In this document: in pieces, positions 25,764 to 35,357 of the stretch
How positions within the stretch are numbered: the stretch's first letter is position 1
Layout: every line of letters begins with the position of its first letter
From: YA12-FULL-51-18 sp041665305
Lineage (GTDB): Bacteria; Elusimicrobiota; Elusimicrobia; Elusimicrobiales; UBA9959
DNA: 64,000 bases
Reading direction: 5' to 3'
Assembly: GCA_041665305.1 (NCBI GenBank)
Contig: JBAYJD010000010.1
Location: 5,018 to 69,017 of the forward strand
The notes under the pieces: model-generated
What the model was told of the DNA's origin: nothing
Databases searched by the model: none
Seen by the model: the letters and a program-made list of their open reading frames with translations, nothing else
Program-made: the position numbers and the translations under genes

Positions 25764-28493
25764 TTATATCTCCTGCAGGTCCAGCTCTGTCCTGAAATTC
25801 ATCAAATCATGCGCTATTCCGAGCACCCGCGCGTCATACGCCGAGCCTATGCTGCGCGGCTGCTGCACGCTGAACGTCACCCGGTCACCGAGCTCAAGCT
25901 CCGGCATGAACCGCGCGGTCACCGTCGCCCGGCGCTTGGGTTCCTTGTAGCGGCCGAAATACCGCTTGGCCATTACGGTTGCCAGGTCCACATCGGTTTG
26001 AAATACAAGGCTGCCGCCGCCTACCGACAATGGCCTTACGCCGAACCGCTGCATAGAGGTCGGTGCGGTTTCGCCTTCGGTTGCGGAATCGGCGGTCTTC
26101 ACGAACTGTCCAAACGTGGCGCGCACGCTGTTATAAACCCGGTCCCAGCCGGGCGAGACGCTCAGAACCTTTTCAATATTCGTGTCATTCAGCGTCAGTA
26201 CCGGCGACGCGGCGGCTGATTTGTTCCTGAAAAATAACTTTCCGTCGCCGTCCAGGCCTATCTCGAAATCGGCGAGCTTGGCCAGCTCCTTGATTACTTC
26301 CAGTACGGACCGGCTGGCGTAATTAACCATAGAGATAAGTACGTTCCGCGTGGTCAGTGTTATAACACTGAGCCTTTGGATCGGAGGAATAACGCCGGAC
26401 GTATTCATGAGCGATATAAACGCCATCTTCGCGGGCATCGGGAACCCCTGTGAGACCGCAAACTCGTCGGAGATTATCGTGTCATTGGGCCCTATCGCTC
26501 TGTGGAAGCTGAATCCGGACTGGCTGTTGGCCCCGGCCGCAGTGAACCGCTGAACGCCGCCGTTATTGTTCTCGGTGACCGCTTTCCATGTATCCCATGA
26601 AACCGTCCCGGTGCCGCCGTCTATCAGCGGCGACTCCGCGATAGCGGGCAGCCAGAGCCGCTTAACGGCGTACGGCGCGCTTTCCAGCGTGTCGGTAAGG
26701 ACTATCCTGAACTTGACGTATCTCGGCGACTGCACATTCGTCCAACTGCCGATGTTCCCGCCGTTAGATACCGCCGTCTCGGCCGAGTAACTATAATCGT
26801 CCGCGCTCCATGAATGGTAAAACTGCGCGCCCGAAGCCAAACCCTGCAACTCCGCAAAGAATGCCCCCAGCGTGTTTATAAGCGAGAACGTGGTCAGCCC
26901 GGCCAGTTGCACGCCGTAATCGACCTTCAATGTCAGCTGCCCGGTCGCTGGCGACGCGCTCACGCCGTTATAGCGTATGTAATCGATATGGAACGTATTA
27001 CTACCGCTGGACTGCAGTCTTACGCCGGATGTCCCGCTTGGGAACGCGCCCAATGTGCCTGATAAGACTTGCGCGCCGTCAACGAACAGCGCCCAGGTTC
27101 CCGCTGACACGCTGGTGATCGTAAGCGCGAGCCGGAACGTGTGGAACTGCGTCAGATTAACGTTGTAATTCGCGCTGGTCGTCGCTGTCCGCACCCGGAC
27201 TTGGTTGAGGTTCAGGAATTCTATCTGTGCGCCCAGAAACGGAGATTGGCCGACCATAGTGCCGATTGTCACCGTGCCGCTTATGGAGCTGAACCGAATT
27301 CGCGTGCAGACGCAGCGCGACAGGCTGAACTCCTCTGCGGAGTTCTGCAGGACGTAATCCGATCCCCCGCCATGTGTTACGGTCCTGACGCTGCCTGACA
27401 GGCTTGTGGTCGTGCCGGATGGGACGAACTCGAACCACGGGAACGTGTAATTGCCCTCAACGGTGTTCTTCTCCTGGGCGGGCTCGTAATCGGCTTCGTA
27501 CTGTGACGTCCATTGCGGGTGGATGCCGTTAGCTACGCGGTAGAAATTTATCCGGCTGACGTTTAACGCCGCCTGCCACTTGGAAACGGCGTCATAGGCG
27601 TCTATGGTCAACTGCCCGTCGCCTTCAGGCGGTTCGGTTTCGGGAGTTATAACGGCACGGCGGAGGCTATACGGCAGAAAATCGCCAATGCATGTGTGCA
27701 GTAGTTCCCGCTGGGCCGCCGGCTCGAAATTGACGGTTTCTACGGACAGCTTTTGAACCTGCGGGACGGTATTCAGCAGATCATTCACAACGTCGTGTAT
27801 CTGCCTGTCCCGCTTCCAGACTATGTAATCGGCCCGGACCTCCGCCCCGGACGCGGGCTGGATGGCGTCAAAGGTTATCTTCGCCTTCTTCTGCGGGTCG
27901 TTAAGATTTAACGCGCTCCATCTGGTGCCGGGCCGCAACGCCTCGCCGCCGACCCGGACCGCGTTAACCGACCCGACAGGCGTCTGCGCAAGCTCAAAAT
28001 CGGATTTAACACCGTCGCCGATGCCGAGCAACTCGTTCGTCACCTGTATGGCGGCGGCGTTCGCGTCTGCGCTTTCAAGCAGCTGATCCATAGACTGGAT
28101 GTCCAGTTGGACGGCGGGTGTGTCCGAATCCTCGATAATATCTTCAACCACTCCGGTAAAGGCCGGGAAGATTTCTTCCGCGCCTGCCGCTTTAAGGCCC
28201 AGTGAAATTCTTATTTTGGAATGAAACCTTAAAAATCCCAGAAACCGGCTGTCCCACTGTCTGGCCGTATTGTCGGCCTCCATTCGTATATTGGACGCTT
28301 TGAATTCGTTCAGCGCGTCGGTGTCCAACTTCCAGGACAGCCGGTCAAGCCGGATTATCTCGCTCGTGATATCAATCGGCGACGCTTCCCACCCCGACCC
28401 GTCGGCCAGCCTGCGGAAAAGCTCAATCTTGCGGACCGGATACATCAGGTTCGAAGCCTGTGCCGCCTTGAAATTGAGTGAAACCGCCTTCAT
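25764..28493 (-). CDS. tail-tip hub protein with lectin-like insert
   Basis: 909 aa. The first ~250 residues look like a baseplate-hub domain (VRKIELFRRL, DTDALNEFKASNI). The centre, about residues 340-480, resembles a concanavalin-like lectin domain (RIRFSSISGTVTIG, QFHTFRLALTI). The C-terminal ~200 residues return to a hub-like fold (ELELGDRVTFSVQQP). Immediately downstream of the tape measure gene with a 4-bp overlap, it is likely the tail-associated hub, here fused to a sugar-binding module. Confidence 0.6.
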   Translation of the reverse strand: MKAVSLNFKAAQASNLMYPVRKIELFRRLADGSGWEASPIDITSEIIRLDRLSWKLDTDALNEFKASNIRMEADNTARQWDSRFLGFLRFHSKIRISLGLKAAGAEEIFPAFTGVVEDIIEDSDTPAVQLDIQSMDQLLESADANAAAIQVTNELLGIGDGVKSDFELAQTPVGSVNAVRVGGEALRPGTRWSALNLNDPQKKAKITFDAIQPASGAEVRADYIVWKRDRQIHDVVNDLLNTVPQVQKLSVETVNFEPAAQRELLHTCIGDFLPYSLRRAVITPETEPPEGDGQLTIDAYDAVSKWQAALNVSRINFYRVANGIHPQWTSQYEADYEPAQEKNTVEGNYTFPWFEFVPSGTTTSLSGSVRTVTHGGGSDYVLQNSAEEFSLSRCVCTRIRFSSISGTVTIGTMVGQSPFLGAQIEFLNLNQVRVRTATTSANYNVNLTQFHTFRLALTITSVSAGTWALFVDGAQVLSGTLGAFPSGTSGVRLQSSGSNTFHIDYIRYNGVSASPATGQLTLKVDYGVQLAGLTTFSLINTLGAFFAELQGLASGAQFYHSWSADDYSYSAETAVSNGGNIGSWTNVQSPRYVKFRIVLTDTLESAPYAVKRLWLPAIAESPLIDGGTGTVSWDTWKAVTENNNGGVQRFTAAGANSQSGFSFHRAIGPNDTIISDEFAVSQGFPMPAKMAFISLMNTSGVIPPIQRLSVITLTTRNVLISMVNYASRSVLEVIKELAKLADFEIGLDGDGKLFFRNKSAAASPVLTLNDTNIEKVLSVSPGWDRVYNSVRATFGQFVKTADSATEGETAPTSMQRFGVRPLSVGGGSLVFQTDVDLATVMAKRYFGRYKEPKRRATVTARFMPELELGDRVTFSVQQPRSIGSAYDARVLGIAHDLMNFRTELDLQEI

Positions 28494-30442
28494 ACCGATT
28501 CCCTCGATAGCCTGCCCTGCCTGGCCAGGATGGATTTAACCAGCTCCGCGCCCTCGGCCGCGCCCGAGCGTGTAACCTCCGACATGCGCCGCATTAATTG
28601 CCGGACCTGTTCATCGTTCGCGCCGCTGAGATTGATAGTGTTATGCTGTATGACTGAGACGCTTACGCCGCCGCCAAAATCCCCCAACTGGTTAAGCGGG
28701 ATGACCGCCTCCGGCCCGTTTTCCGCGATGGTAGCCAGGACAGGCTTGTTGACGATAGCGCCTTCAGCGAACCCAAAAATCTTCTTCAAGCCTTTAGATA
28801 TCGACGGCGCGACAGCCATAAAACCGGCTGCTAAAAGTCCTCCCCCCATTCCGCCGACTGCGCCTCCTCCGGATGAGGCTGCGGAGTTCGCCAGCGCCCT
28901 CTCTACAGCTACGCGGGTGAATGTCTCAATTGCGGTTCGTAAGACCGTATTCATTACGGACTTCCAGGCTTCTTCGAAACTCTTACCCTCCATTATCATG
29001 TCCGCAACCGCGCCCGAGAACGAGGAGGCGAACGAATCCGCTACCGCTTTCTGCGTGTCGCGTACGACCATGAGGTCGGCGTTTATGGCATCCCGTGCCT
29101 TTTGGGATTCCGCTATCGAGATGGCCGACGCGTTCAGCCGGGCCGCCATAAGCTCGTCCTCGGTTATCAGGCCTTTGCTACGCAGATCCTCGAACATCTG
29201 AAACCGCTGGGTTTTCTCCTGCTCGATGAGCAGTAATCTGGATTCAAGGTTCCGGCCTTCGCTGTCGAGCCGTTCAGCCTCGAGCTGGGTGAGCTTGTCA
29301 TACGCATCCTGACCCTGCCGCTTCTTTTCGTCAGACTCTTTTTGGGATTCTTCGATTGATTTCTGGGTTACCCTGGTTTTAATTTCGACTTCCTGCGTTA
29401 TAAGTCCCTGGCGTTCGTTGGCGTATCGCCGCTGGACTTCCGCCGCCTGCTCTGACGACGCTTCCTCTATGGCCTGCATTTTGACGTTGGCGTCCTGGAC
29501 TATTTCCGGCAGGCGGTCGAAATGCCCTTTGAAGATCGCGCCCCAGCCGCGCGCGGTCTGCTCGATAATGACCATAGCCTTGGCTCCCCAGTTGGCTATG
29601 ACCACGCCGAGCACTTCAAAGAACTGCGACCCTTTCAGGATCGCTTCCAGAAAGACCTTAAAAACTGGCAATACCCCGGCTCCCACTATTTCCTTAAAAT
29701 CGTCCAGGCGGTTTCGCAAAGAAGCCAGTTGCATGGCAAAGCCGGACTCTTTTTCTGCCGCGCCCATAAACTTCTTGGAGAGCGCGTCGATTACTTCCTG
29801 TGAGGTGTTAGCGTCCCCGATAAACGCGCCGAACTCTGTTTTAAGCGCGCGCATCCGGCTGGCGTCGCCGTTCAGGATGGGCCCAAGCAGCTCAAGTATG
29901 TGGTTTAGGTCTTTACCGGACGCGGAAGCCAGGCCGAATGCCAGCTTGGTCCCCTGCATGGCCTGCCCGGCGTCGCCGGTCACTCTGGTCAGCCGGCCCA
30001 GCGCCTCATAGGTCTGGGTGTCAGAGAATCTGGTTAATGCCTGCTGCTCCTGCGCGAACGCGGTGATGCGCTCTTTTTCCTTGCCGAATGATCCGCCGGT
30101 CGATTCAACGGCAAATTGCAGTCTCCGCAACGCCTCTTCCTCGCTTATGGCCGCTTCAGCGCTGGCATTAAAGAATGCCGCCAGGCCCGCGACCGTGGCA
30201 AACCCGGCCAGCTGGTTCATAAGCTGACCGGCCGCGCCCTGAACAGCGGTCATTGATTGAGCCGTCGCGTTTACTTTAGGTGGGAGCGCCGTGAATGCCT
30301 TATCGGCCCGGCTGGTGGACTTCTCTATCACGCCCGCGAATGTGTCGGAGCGCTGGGCGGCGTCCAGCAATTGCTGTGACAGCCGCTGAATGGCGGGCGA
30401 GGCCTGGTCAATGGCCTCGAATATTATCTCGAAGCCAGCCAT
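28490..30442 (-). CDS. tail tape measure protein
   Basis: 650 aa. Helical N-terminus (ASPAIQRLSQQLLDAAQ), two hydrophobic stretches near residues 75-90 and 545-560, a long coiled-coil region rich in Glu and Lys (about 370-430) and a C-terminal region with AEGAIVNKPVLATIAENGPEAVIPL. The last motif is seen near the C-terminus of many tape measure proteins. By the common scaling of about 0.15 nm per residue it predicts a tail near 100 nm. It follows the small tail gene by 3 bp. Confidence 0.85.
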   Translation of the reverse strand: MAGFEIIFEAIDQASPAIQRLSQQLLDAAQRSDTFAGVIEKSTSRADKAFTALPPKVNATAQSMTAVQGAAGQLMNQLAGFATVAGLAAFFNASAEAAISEEEALRRLQFAVESTGGSFGKEKERITAFAQEQQALTRFSDTQTYEALGRLTRVTGDAGQAMQGTKLAFGLASASGKDLNHILELLGPILNGDASRMRALKTEFGAFIGDANTSQEVIDALSKKFMGAAEKESGFAMQLASLRNRLDDFKEIVGAGVLPVFKVFLEAILKGSQFFEVLGVVIANWGAKAMVIIEQTARGWGAIFKGHFDRLPEIVQDANVKMQAIEEASSEQAAEVQRRYANERQGLITQEVEIKTRVTQKSIEESQKESDEKKRQGQDAYDKLTQLEAERLDSEGRNLESRLLLIEQEKTQRFQMFEDLRSKGLITEDELMAARLNASAISIAESQKARDAINADLMVVRDTQKAVADSFASSFSGAVADMIMEGKSFEEAWKSVMNTVLRTAIETFTRVAVERALANSAASSGGGAVGGMGGGLLAAGFMAVAPSISKGLKKIFGFAEGAIVNKPVLATIAENGPEAVIPLNQLGDFGGGVSVSVIQHNTINLSGANDEQVRQLMRRMSEVTRSGAAEGAELVKSILARQGRLSRESV

Positions 30443-30445
30443 AAC

Positions 30446-30823
30446 TTAAGCCTCCTTGGTTATGGAATCCAGCGTGAAATTGATTATCTCGACGTAAAGC
30501 CCGACCGCGAGCGGGTACTCTGACAGGATATCGTCCACCGGGACAGCGGCTTTATCCTCATCGCCGACGCAGATCTTCGGCGCGAGCACGCCGCATAACA
30601 GCACGCGCCGGAATTGCGGCAGTCTGGGATTGGCTATCAGCTCGTTCATGCGCTTGGCCAGCGCGTCTTTGCCCTGCCGGGCCAGGCTCCAGAAATCGGA
30701 GGTTTCATCGCCCAGAAACAGCAGCGGCACCCGGCGTATCCTGAACGCCAGGCCGCAGACCTCAACGTTCTTTTCTTTTTTGAGCTTGTCTTTAAGCTCA
30801 GCCGCTGAAACAGGTGCGTTCAT
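30446..30823 (-). CDS. probable tail assembly protein
   Basis: 125 aa between the tail tube and tape measure genes, the slot of tail assembly chaperones. Sequence is mixed helical with an acidic middle; no slippery heptamer or second frame needed for a chaperone frameshift was evident. Function from position only. Confidence 0.5.
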   Translation of the reverse strand: MNAPVSAAELKDKLKKEKNVEVCGLAFRIRRVPLLFLGDETSDFWSLARQGKDALAKRMNELIANPRLPQFRRVLLCGVLAPKICVGDEDKAAVPVDDILSEYPLAVGLYVEIINFTLDSITKEA

Positions 30824-30825
30824 GG

Positions 30826-31788
30826 TTAATACCCCGTTATCCCGTTCGTGAGGATAGCCTGCAGGCTGTAACCCAAAACCGGGTCCAGCTCGGCTTTATA
30901 TGCGACAGCCGCGCCCAGCAAGCCTTCCAGCGCGCCGAACGCGTAAGCCGTGTACTTGGCTTTCGGGACGCTCAGCTGCAGCATGTTCTTGAACGCGTCC
31001 TCGATGATGTCGCCGGTCAGTGTGATATCCACGGCCTGCGGCAGGTTATCCAGGAATTTCTGGCGGTTGGTTTCGGTCTCGAAGAAAATCTCGTAGCCGC
31101 CCTCTATGGCGAACCGCCCGGTCGAGATGATGTCCCGCGCGTCCCTGGACTGGCTGAGCGTGCGCTGCGGCGCGGACGCGTTGTCTATGCTCAGGTGCCA
31201 GCTTTTAACATCCTGGCTCAATACCCCGTCCAGTTTTATCTCGGTCTGGAAGAACATGAACGGCTTCGGCGCGCCGAACGCGGCAGTGAACGCGGAGGCC
31301 GATTCCTCGGTCTTGAACAGGAGCTCGGCCGCAGCCTGCGCTTTGCCGTCAACCGCGCCGGTTAACGACAGTTTTTTGACGACTGTCAGCGGATAGCGCT
31401 TTACTCCCACGCCCCGGTCGACGAAATACGTGAATGACGGGAACTGCGTCCGGTTGTCCGGTTTGAACGTATGCCGGAACACGGTGGGCGAATTGCCCGC
31501 GTCCGGCTGCGCCGTGGTCGTCTTGCCGAGGCAGCCGAGCAGCAGATCGCCGATTGTCTCGGCCTCGAGATCTATCGCCGGCAGAGTCCCGCTCCCCTCG
31601 CGCACGCCCGGCGCAGACGGGAACGCTTCCTTGGACGCGCGCAGCTTGTCATCGGCTATCAGCAGCGACGCGTAGTTCAGGGCGGCTTCCGCGCCGACCG
31701 CCAGGAATTTCTGTGGCGCGGCCTCGGCCATTCCCCGGCTGGCCTCTTTTTTGAATCCGTATTTCTGGCTTTCTGTGGCAAACGGCAT
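30826..31788 (-). CDS. major tail tube protein
   Basis: 320 aa. Begins MPFATESQKYGFKKEA and shows a beta-rich tube-protein pattern with VKSWHLSIDN and DRGVGVKRYPL. Located upstream of the tape measure gene and downstream of the tail terminator-like genes, the standard siphovirus position. Length is somewhat above the usual 200-300. Confidence 0.75.
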   Translation of the reverse strand: MPFATESQKYGFKKEASRGMAEAAPQKFLAVGAEAALNYASLLIADDKLRASKEAFPSAPGVREGSGTLPAIDLEAETIGDLLLGCLGKTTTAQPDAGNSPTVFRHTFKPDNRTQFPSFTYFVDRGVGVKRYPLTVVKKLSLTGAVDGKAQAAAELLFKTEESASAFTAAFGAPKPFMFFQTEIKLDGVLSQDVKSWHLSIDNASAPQRTLSQSRDARDIISTGRFAIEGGYEIFFETETNRQKFLDNLPQAVDITLTGDIIEDAFKNMLQLSVPKAKYTAYAFGALEGLLGAAVAYKAELDPVLGYSLQAILTNGITGY

Positions 31789-31803
31789 ATTTCCCCTCCT
31801 GCG

Positions 31804-32295
31804 TTATTTGCGAGTCGTGGTTTCCACTGTGAACAGGACCGCGCTTGCTGTCAGATTTGCGTTGATGGTCGCCACCAAGTTGTCTTCCGGCGGTTCCCAT
31901 TCGATGGTGGTCATTCTCGCTTTAAGCACTTGTCCGTTGGTTATAGTGAATTCGCCCAGCTTCACGTTGTCTATCAATAATTCGCCGATTAGCTCTGTTT
32001 CCAGAGTCCGGAGCAGTAAAATACGTTCATTGGGGCTGAATGCCTTCACATAAACAATCCTGAAGTTGTATGTGATCTTGTAGGTCTCCGCCGTGGTAAT
32101 GCACTCAAGCGTAGTCGACGGACTGGGCTTTACGAACACTGCCGGGATGTTGTCCGCCAGATTTTCCAGCGCCGGGTAAAACTCGAGCGCGCCGAATGAG
32201 ACGACCTTAAGCGACATAGGCCCGGACAGCTCCCGCTCAATTATTTCGACTATGCGGTTGGCTATCACGGCTGCGTGGAGACGAGGCGCGGGCAT
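31804..32295 (-). CDS. putative tail terminator/completion protein
   Basis: 163 aa from ATG 32295, which shares a base with the stop of the gene before it. Compact alpha/beta protein with hydrophobic strands (YNFRIVYVKAF). Position between the HK97-gp10-like protein and the tail tube gene fits a tail terminator. No diagnostic motif. Confidence 0.5.
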   Translation of the reverse strand: MPAPRLHAAVIANRIVEIIERELSGPMSLKVVSFGALEFYPALENLADNIPAVFVKPSPSTTLECITTAETYKITYNFRIVYVKAFSPNERILLLRTLETELIGELLIDNVKLGEFTITNGQVLKARMTTIEWEPPEDNLVATINANLTASAVLFTVETTTRK

Positions 32296-32774
32296 TATAT
32301 ACCTCCCTCGGCTTTCAACGCCTCGGTCAGCCTGTTCTGGAAGATGAGCTGGATGCGCGGCGTGGCCACCGCGAGCGCGGGCTTGAGATACGGCTGCGCC
32401 CTGAATCCGCGCCGTTTGATAGCACGGGCCACGACAAACGCGAGCCGTTCGTCGCCCAGTTTGCGCCGCGCCCATGTTTTAAGATCGCCGGACGGCGGCG
32501 GGAACCAGCCGGGCTGCCTGCCCTCCTCCACAACCGACGCGTAAGGCAGGCCGGAACCCACTTCTGCGGTTATCTTCCCGCCACCCTCGGCCACGTTCTG
32601 CGCTATGGAAACGCGCAGCAGCCCACGGAACACCGGCGCGTTCAGTTTCGCCAGGCTTTGCAGTAAAATAGCGGATTCGCGCATGGCCGAGACCACGGCG
32701 GTTCTTAACCGCTGTGGCAGCCTGGCCAGCGCGTTGACTGTGCCGTCTTTGTCCTTGATGGTTATCCGCAGCAT
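32295..32774 (-). CDS. HK97 gp10-like head-tail protein
   Basis: 159 aa, basic, with a helical N-terminus (LARLPQRLRTAVVSAMRESA) followed by RVSIAQNV and a loop GLPYASVVEEG. This pattern is typical of HK97 gp10-like minor virion proteins. Overlaps the previous gene by 13 bp. Confidence 0.65.
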   Translation of the reverse strand: MLRITIKDKDGTVNALARLPQRLRTAVVSAMRESAILLQSLAKLNAPVFRGLLRVSIAQNVAEGGGKITAEVGSGLPYASVVEEGRQPGWFPPPSGDLKTWARRKLGDERLAFVVARAIKRRGFRAQPYLKPALAVATPRIQLIFQNRLTEALKAEGGI

Positions 32775-33094
32775 TTCTTTGACTCCAGGACGGCCTCTAC
32801 ATGATGGCCGTAGAAATTCTTGACCTCGGTGACCGCGAAAACCTCGCCGTCCGACTCGCGGATGACCTCGTAGTTCTCTTTCAGCTCAGCGGGATTCAGG
32901 AACAGCCGGAATGACCGCTTGGGCGTCTGGCCGGTCACATTACGGCTCATGCTCGTGCCGGCCGGTACGAACCGCGCTTTTATACCGGTCAATAGCACCT
33001 GGTATTCAAAGACAGGCGTTTTCGAGCCGGTAACGAACGTCTGAACCGGCTTGCGGATGGTTATCAGATTGTTAAGCAGCCGCTTTTCCATCAT
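32762..33094 (-). CDS. putative head-tail joining (head closure) protein
   Basis: 110 aa from ATG 33094, or 109 aa from the adjacent ATG 33091; both overlap the connector stop. Beta-rich, small, in the position of head-closure proteins. Ends in a Cys-Cys-Gly tail. Assignment rests on order and size. Confidence 0.55.
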   Translation of the reverse strand: MMEKRLLNNLITIRKPVQTFVTGSKTPVFEYQVLLTGIKARFVPAGTSMSRNVTGQTPKRSFRLFLNPAELKENYEVIRESDGEVFAVTEVKNFYGHHVEAVLESKKCCG

Positions 33095-33675
33095 ACGGTG
33101 TATATCCTGTATTTCCGGCCCAGCGCGTCCCATGCCCTATCCAATTCGTCGTTCAGTTTCTTGAAAGACCGGGTCTGCGAGAAATCGCCTATATGCTCGC
33201 TGTCCACCAGCGGCTCGAACCGGGCCGACAGCGCGGTCTTAGCCGCCAGGATGCTCGCTATCTTGCGGACCAGCGCCGGGACTTTCGAATAGCCCTGCAC
33301 GCCTTTGACGGTTATGCTGCCGGCCGCCCACCTGGTCTTGAGCCGTATTATGCCGGTACGCAGGCTCGCCGAGTATTCCTGCGGCGGGATCACCGCGCCG
33401 TCTATCTCGACCGACAGCACCTCAATAAGCGGGAACGCGTCCAAGAACACCGAGTCGCCGCCATCCCCCTCCACGGTTTCCTCGAACTGCTTGGCGCAGA
33501 ACACCATGCCGGTGCGCCGGTCTATCTCTTCTGAAGCGGCGTCTATCCAGTCCGGCAATACGGTCTCGGGTGGCACTTCACCGCCCGTCATGGCCGACAC
33601 CAGTTCCGCCGTGGTGTAAACAGAAGGAGCCACACCCATTACCTGTCTTGATAACATAGAGGACAGGACGGCCAT
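33091..33675 (-). CDS. head-tail connector (gp6-like)
   Basis: 194 aa. Features of gp6-like adaptors are visible: PDWIDAASEEIDRRTGM near the N-terminus, a central beta insertion with IRLKTRWAAGSITVKGVQGY and a helical C-terminus. It follows the capsid and decoration genes and would form the ring beneath the portal. Confidence 0.7.
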   Translation of the reverse strand: MAVLSSMLSRQVMGVAPSVYTTAELVSAMTGGEVPPETVLPDWIDAASEEIDRRTGMVFCAKQFEETVEGDGGDSVFLDAFPLIEVLSVEIDGAVIPPQEYSASLRTGIIRLKTRWAAGSITVKGVQGYSKVPALVRKIASILAAKTALSARFEPLVDSEHIGDFSQTRSFKKLNDELDRAWDALGRKYRIYTV

Positions 33676-33679
33676 AAAA

Positions 33680-34000
33680 TCACCCCGCGTTTTTCAGCCG
33701 TTTGTCGTACTCGGCCAGTTTCCGCCTCAGCTTGTCGGCCAGCTCGGTTATGGCCGCCGAGTTGGCCTTACGGATGGATTCCCTGCAGTCCAGCGACAAC
33801 TCGCAGATGCCCGCGAAATATTCGAATGCCGCCAACGCCTCGTTAAGCCGCGCGTAGTTGTTCTTCAGGTTCTTTATGAACCTGGCGCGCTTGGCCTCGG
33901 CCGGAGCCATCGGGCGGCTGTCGCTCGCGAACACGATAGCCCTCGGCGCGTGGCCGGGCGGCTGCGTGTGCAGGACCGTAAGATCGCGCTCCTCGGCCAT
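33680..34000 (-). CDS. small helical virion-region protein
   Basis: 106 aa, largely helical and basic (LKNNYARLNEALAAFEYF, ADKLRRKLAEYDKRL) with a coiled-coil look. It sits between the fibronectin-like protein and the connector gene with gaps of 0 and 4 bp. No family recognised. Confidence 0.5.
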   Translation of the reverse strand: MAEERDLTVLHTQPPGHAPRAIVFASDSRPMAPAEAKRARFIKNLKNNYARLNEALAAFEYFAGICELSLDCRESIRKANSAAITELADKLRRKLAEYDKRLKNAG

Positions 34001-35332
34001 TTACCGGCCTCCCGTGCCGTCGCCGGTCCCGGCCGTCTTGCCGGCCGATGTGTCCAGAACGGGGATATTCGAGGTGCCGTCGGTCCAGTACGTGGTCGAG
34101 TCCTCGGTTTCTATTTTATATGCGAACGTTTGCCCGTCCTGCGGGTACGGAACGTCCGCGCCGGGCCTGCGATTCGACACATTGGCTGCGCTGTCATCAA
34201 AGCTGACGCGGCCTGTTCCCTTGGGTATCAGCGTCGAATTTACTTTTAACGCCTGCGCAGGGTCGAAATTCGCGCCGGGCGAGCGGAACACGCTGTAGCC
34301 GTTGGCGTTCGGGTCTGACACCGCGTCCCACCCTATGCTTACCTTGTTGCTTGAAACATCGGTTGTCAGGTTCTGCGGGACGGTCGGGATAAGCTCGACG
34401 AACGCCAGATGCGGGTTGGCGGTCATTACTTCGCTCGACAGATTCGAGGCATTGCCCTGGTCGTCGCAGGCGAACAGGTAATATGTGAAATCCTTGCCGT
34501 TGTCGGAGTCGGAGGTCGACTGGTCCTGGTGCGAGGTGACGGTCGAGAGTATCGCCGCGCTGACGGTGGCCACGCCGGACGCGGCCAGCACGTTCGACTT
34601 GGTGGGCGCCGAGACCGGCGCGTTGCCGGGCACCCGGTAAAGCTCGTAGTGGTCGAGGTCCTGCAGCACCGCCTGATAGCGCATTATTATCCGGCTTCCT
34701 GCGGTGAACCCGCCGGACAGTTCGGTCAGCACGCCGGTGTCCAGGGTGAGATTGTAATGCGTGCTCAGGGTCTTTGCGGTCAATGTCGCGGCTTTGACGT
34801 TCGCGCCGGACGCGTGCGGATAAAACAGGCCGTCGACCAGCGTGATATCGCCGGTGGAGGCATTGACGGATTTGACCTCGCCGTATTCCTCCTTGTTGCT
34901 CACGCCGTCGTCTATGACTATCTTCGCGCCAGCGAGGACATCACCGGGAACCGGCGTGCCTATGTTTATAACACGCTGGCCGTGGATAGCGGACGCGGTC
35001 AGCGTCTTGATGTTGCCGGACACGCTCGCGCGCTCGTAAACTGTGAACGCGCCGGGCACGATCGGATCGAACTGCGTTTCATGCGCTGCGCCCGCCGAGC
35101 CGTCGGCCGTGTCCGGGGTGCCGTCCGGGTTTTTCAGGAGCTCGCCCGAGATAAACTCGTTTTTGGTCGGGGCCGTCCAGTTCAACGTTATCCGCGTCTT
35201 GCCTTTCGGCGTGCCGCCGTCAATGAACTGGGAAGCCTGTATGAGCCCCAGTAAAGCGGGTTCGGGCGACAGTATGTCAGCCGCCAGATTACCTATGATC
35301 TGCTGAGATAGCTGCGATTCAAGTATTGCCAT
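34001..35332 (-). CDS. virion protein with fibronectin type III-like domains
   Basis: 443 aa. The N-terminus (MAILESQLSQQIIGNL) may attach to the particle. The remainder is beta-rich with two fibronectin-like repeats, ending in SIGWDAVSDPNANGYSVFRS and FAYKIETEDSTTYWTDG. Such domains decorate many phage surfaces and may contact cells or polysaccharide. It is one of three adjacent genes with this type of fold between capsid and connector. Confidence 0.6.
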   Translation of the reverse strand: MAILESQLSQQIIGNLAADILSPEPALLGLIQASQFIDGGTPKGKTRITLNWTAPTKNEFISGELLKNPDGTPDTADGSAGAAHETQFDPIVPGAFTVYERASVSGNIKTLTASAIHGQRVINIGTPVPGDVLAGAKIVIDDGVSNKEEYGEVKSVNASTGDITLVDGLFYPHASGANVKAATLTAKTLSTHYNLTLDTGVLTELSGGFTAGSRIIMRYQAVLQDLDHYELYRVPGNAPVSAPTKSNVLAASGVATVSAAILSTVTSHQDQSTSDSDNGKDFTYYLFACDDQGNASNLSSEVMTANPHLAFVELIPTVPQNLTTDVSSNKVSIGWDAVSDPNANGYSVFRSPGANFDPAQALKVNSTLIPKGTGRVSFDDSAANVSNRRPGADVPYPQDGQTFAYKIETEDSTTYWTDGTSNIPVLDTSAGKTAGTGDGTGGR

Positions 35333-35357
35333 GATTGCTCTCCTGGTTTTCTAAGTT

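Noticed and set aside
34409..35254. Open frame of 281 codons on the plus strand
   Set aside because: Antisense shadow of the fibronectin-like gene; Arg/Gly/Val-rich composition typical of reversed GC-rich coding DNA.
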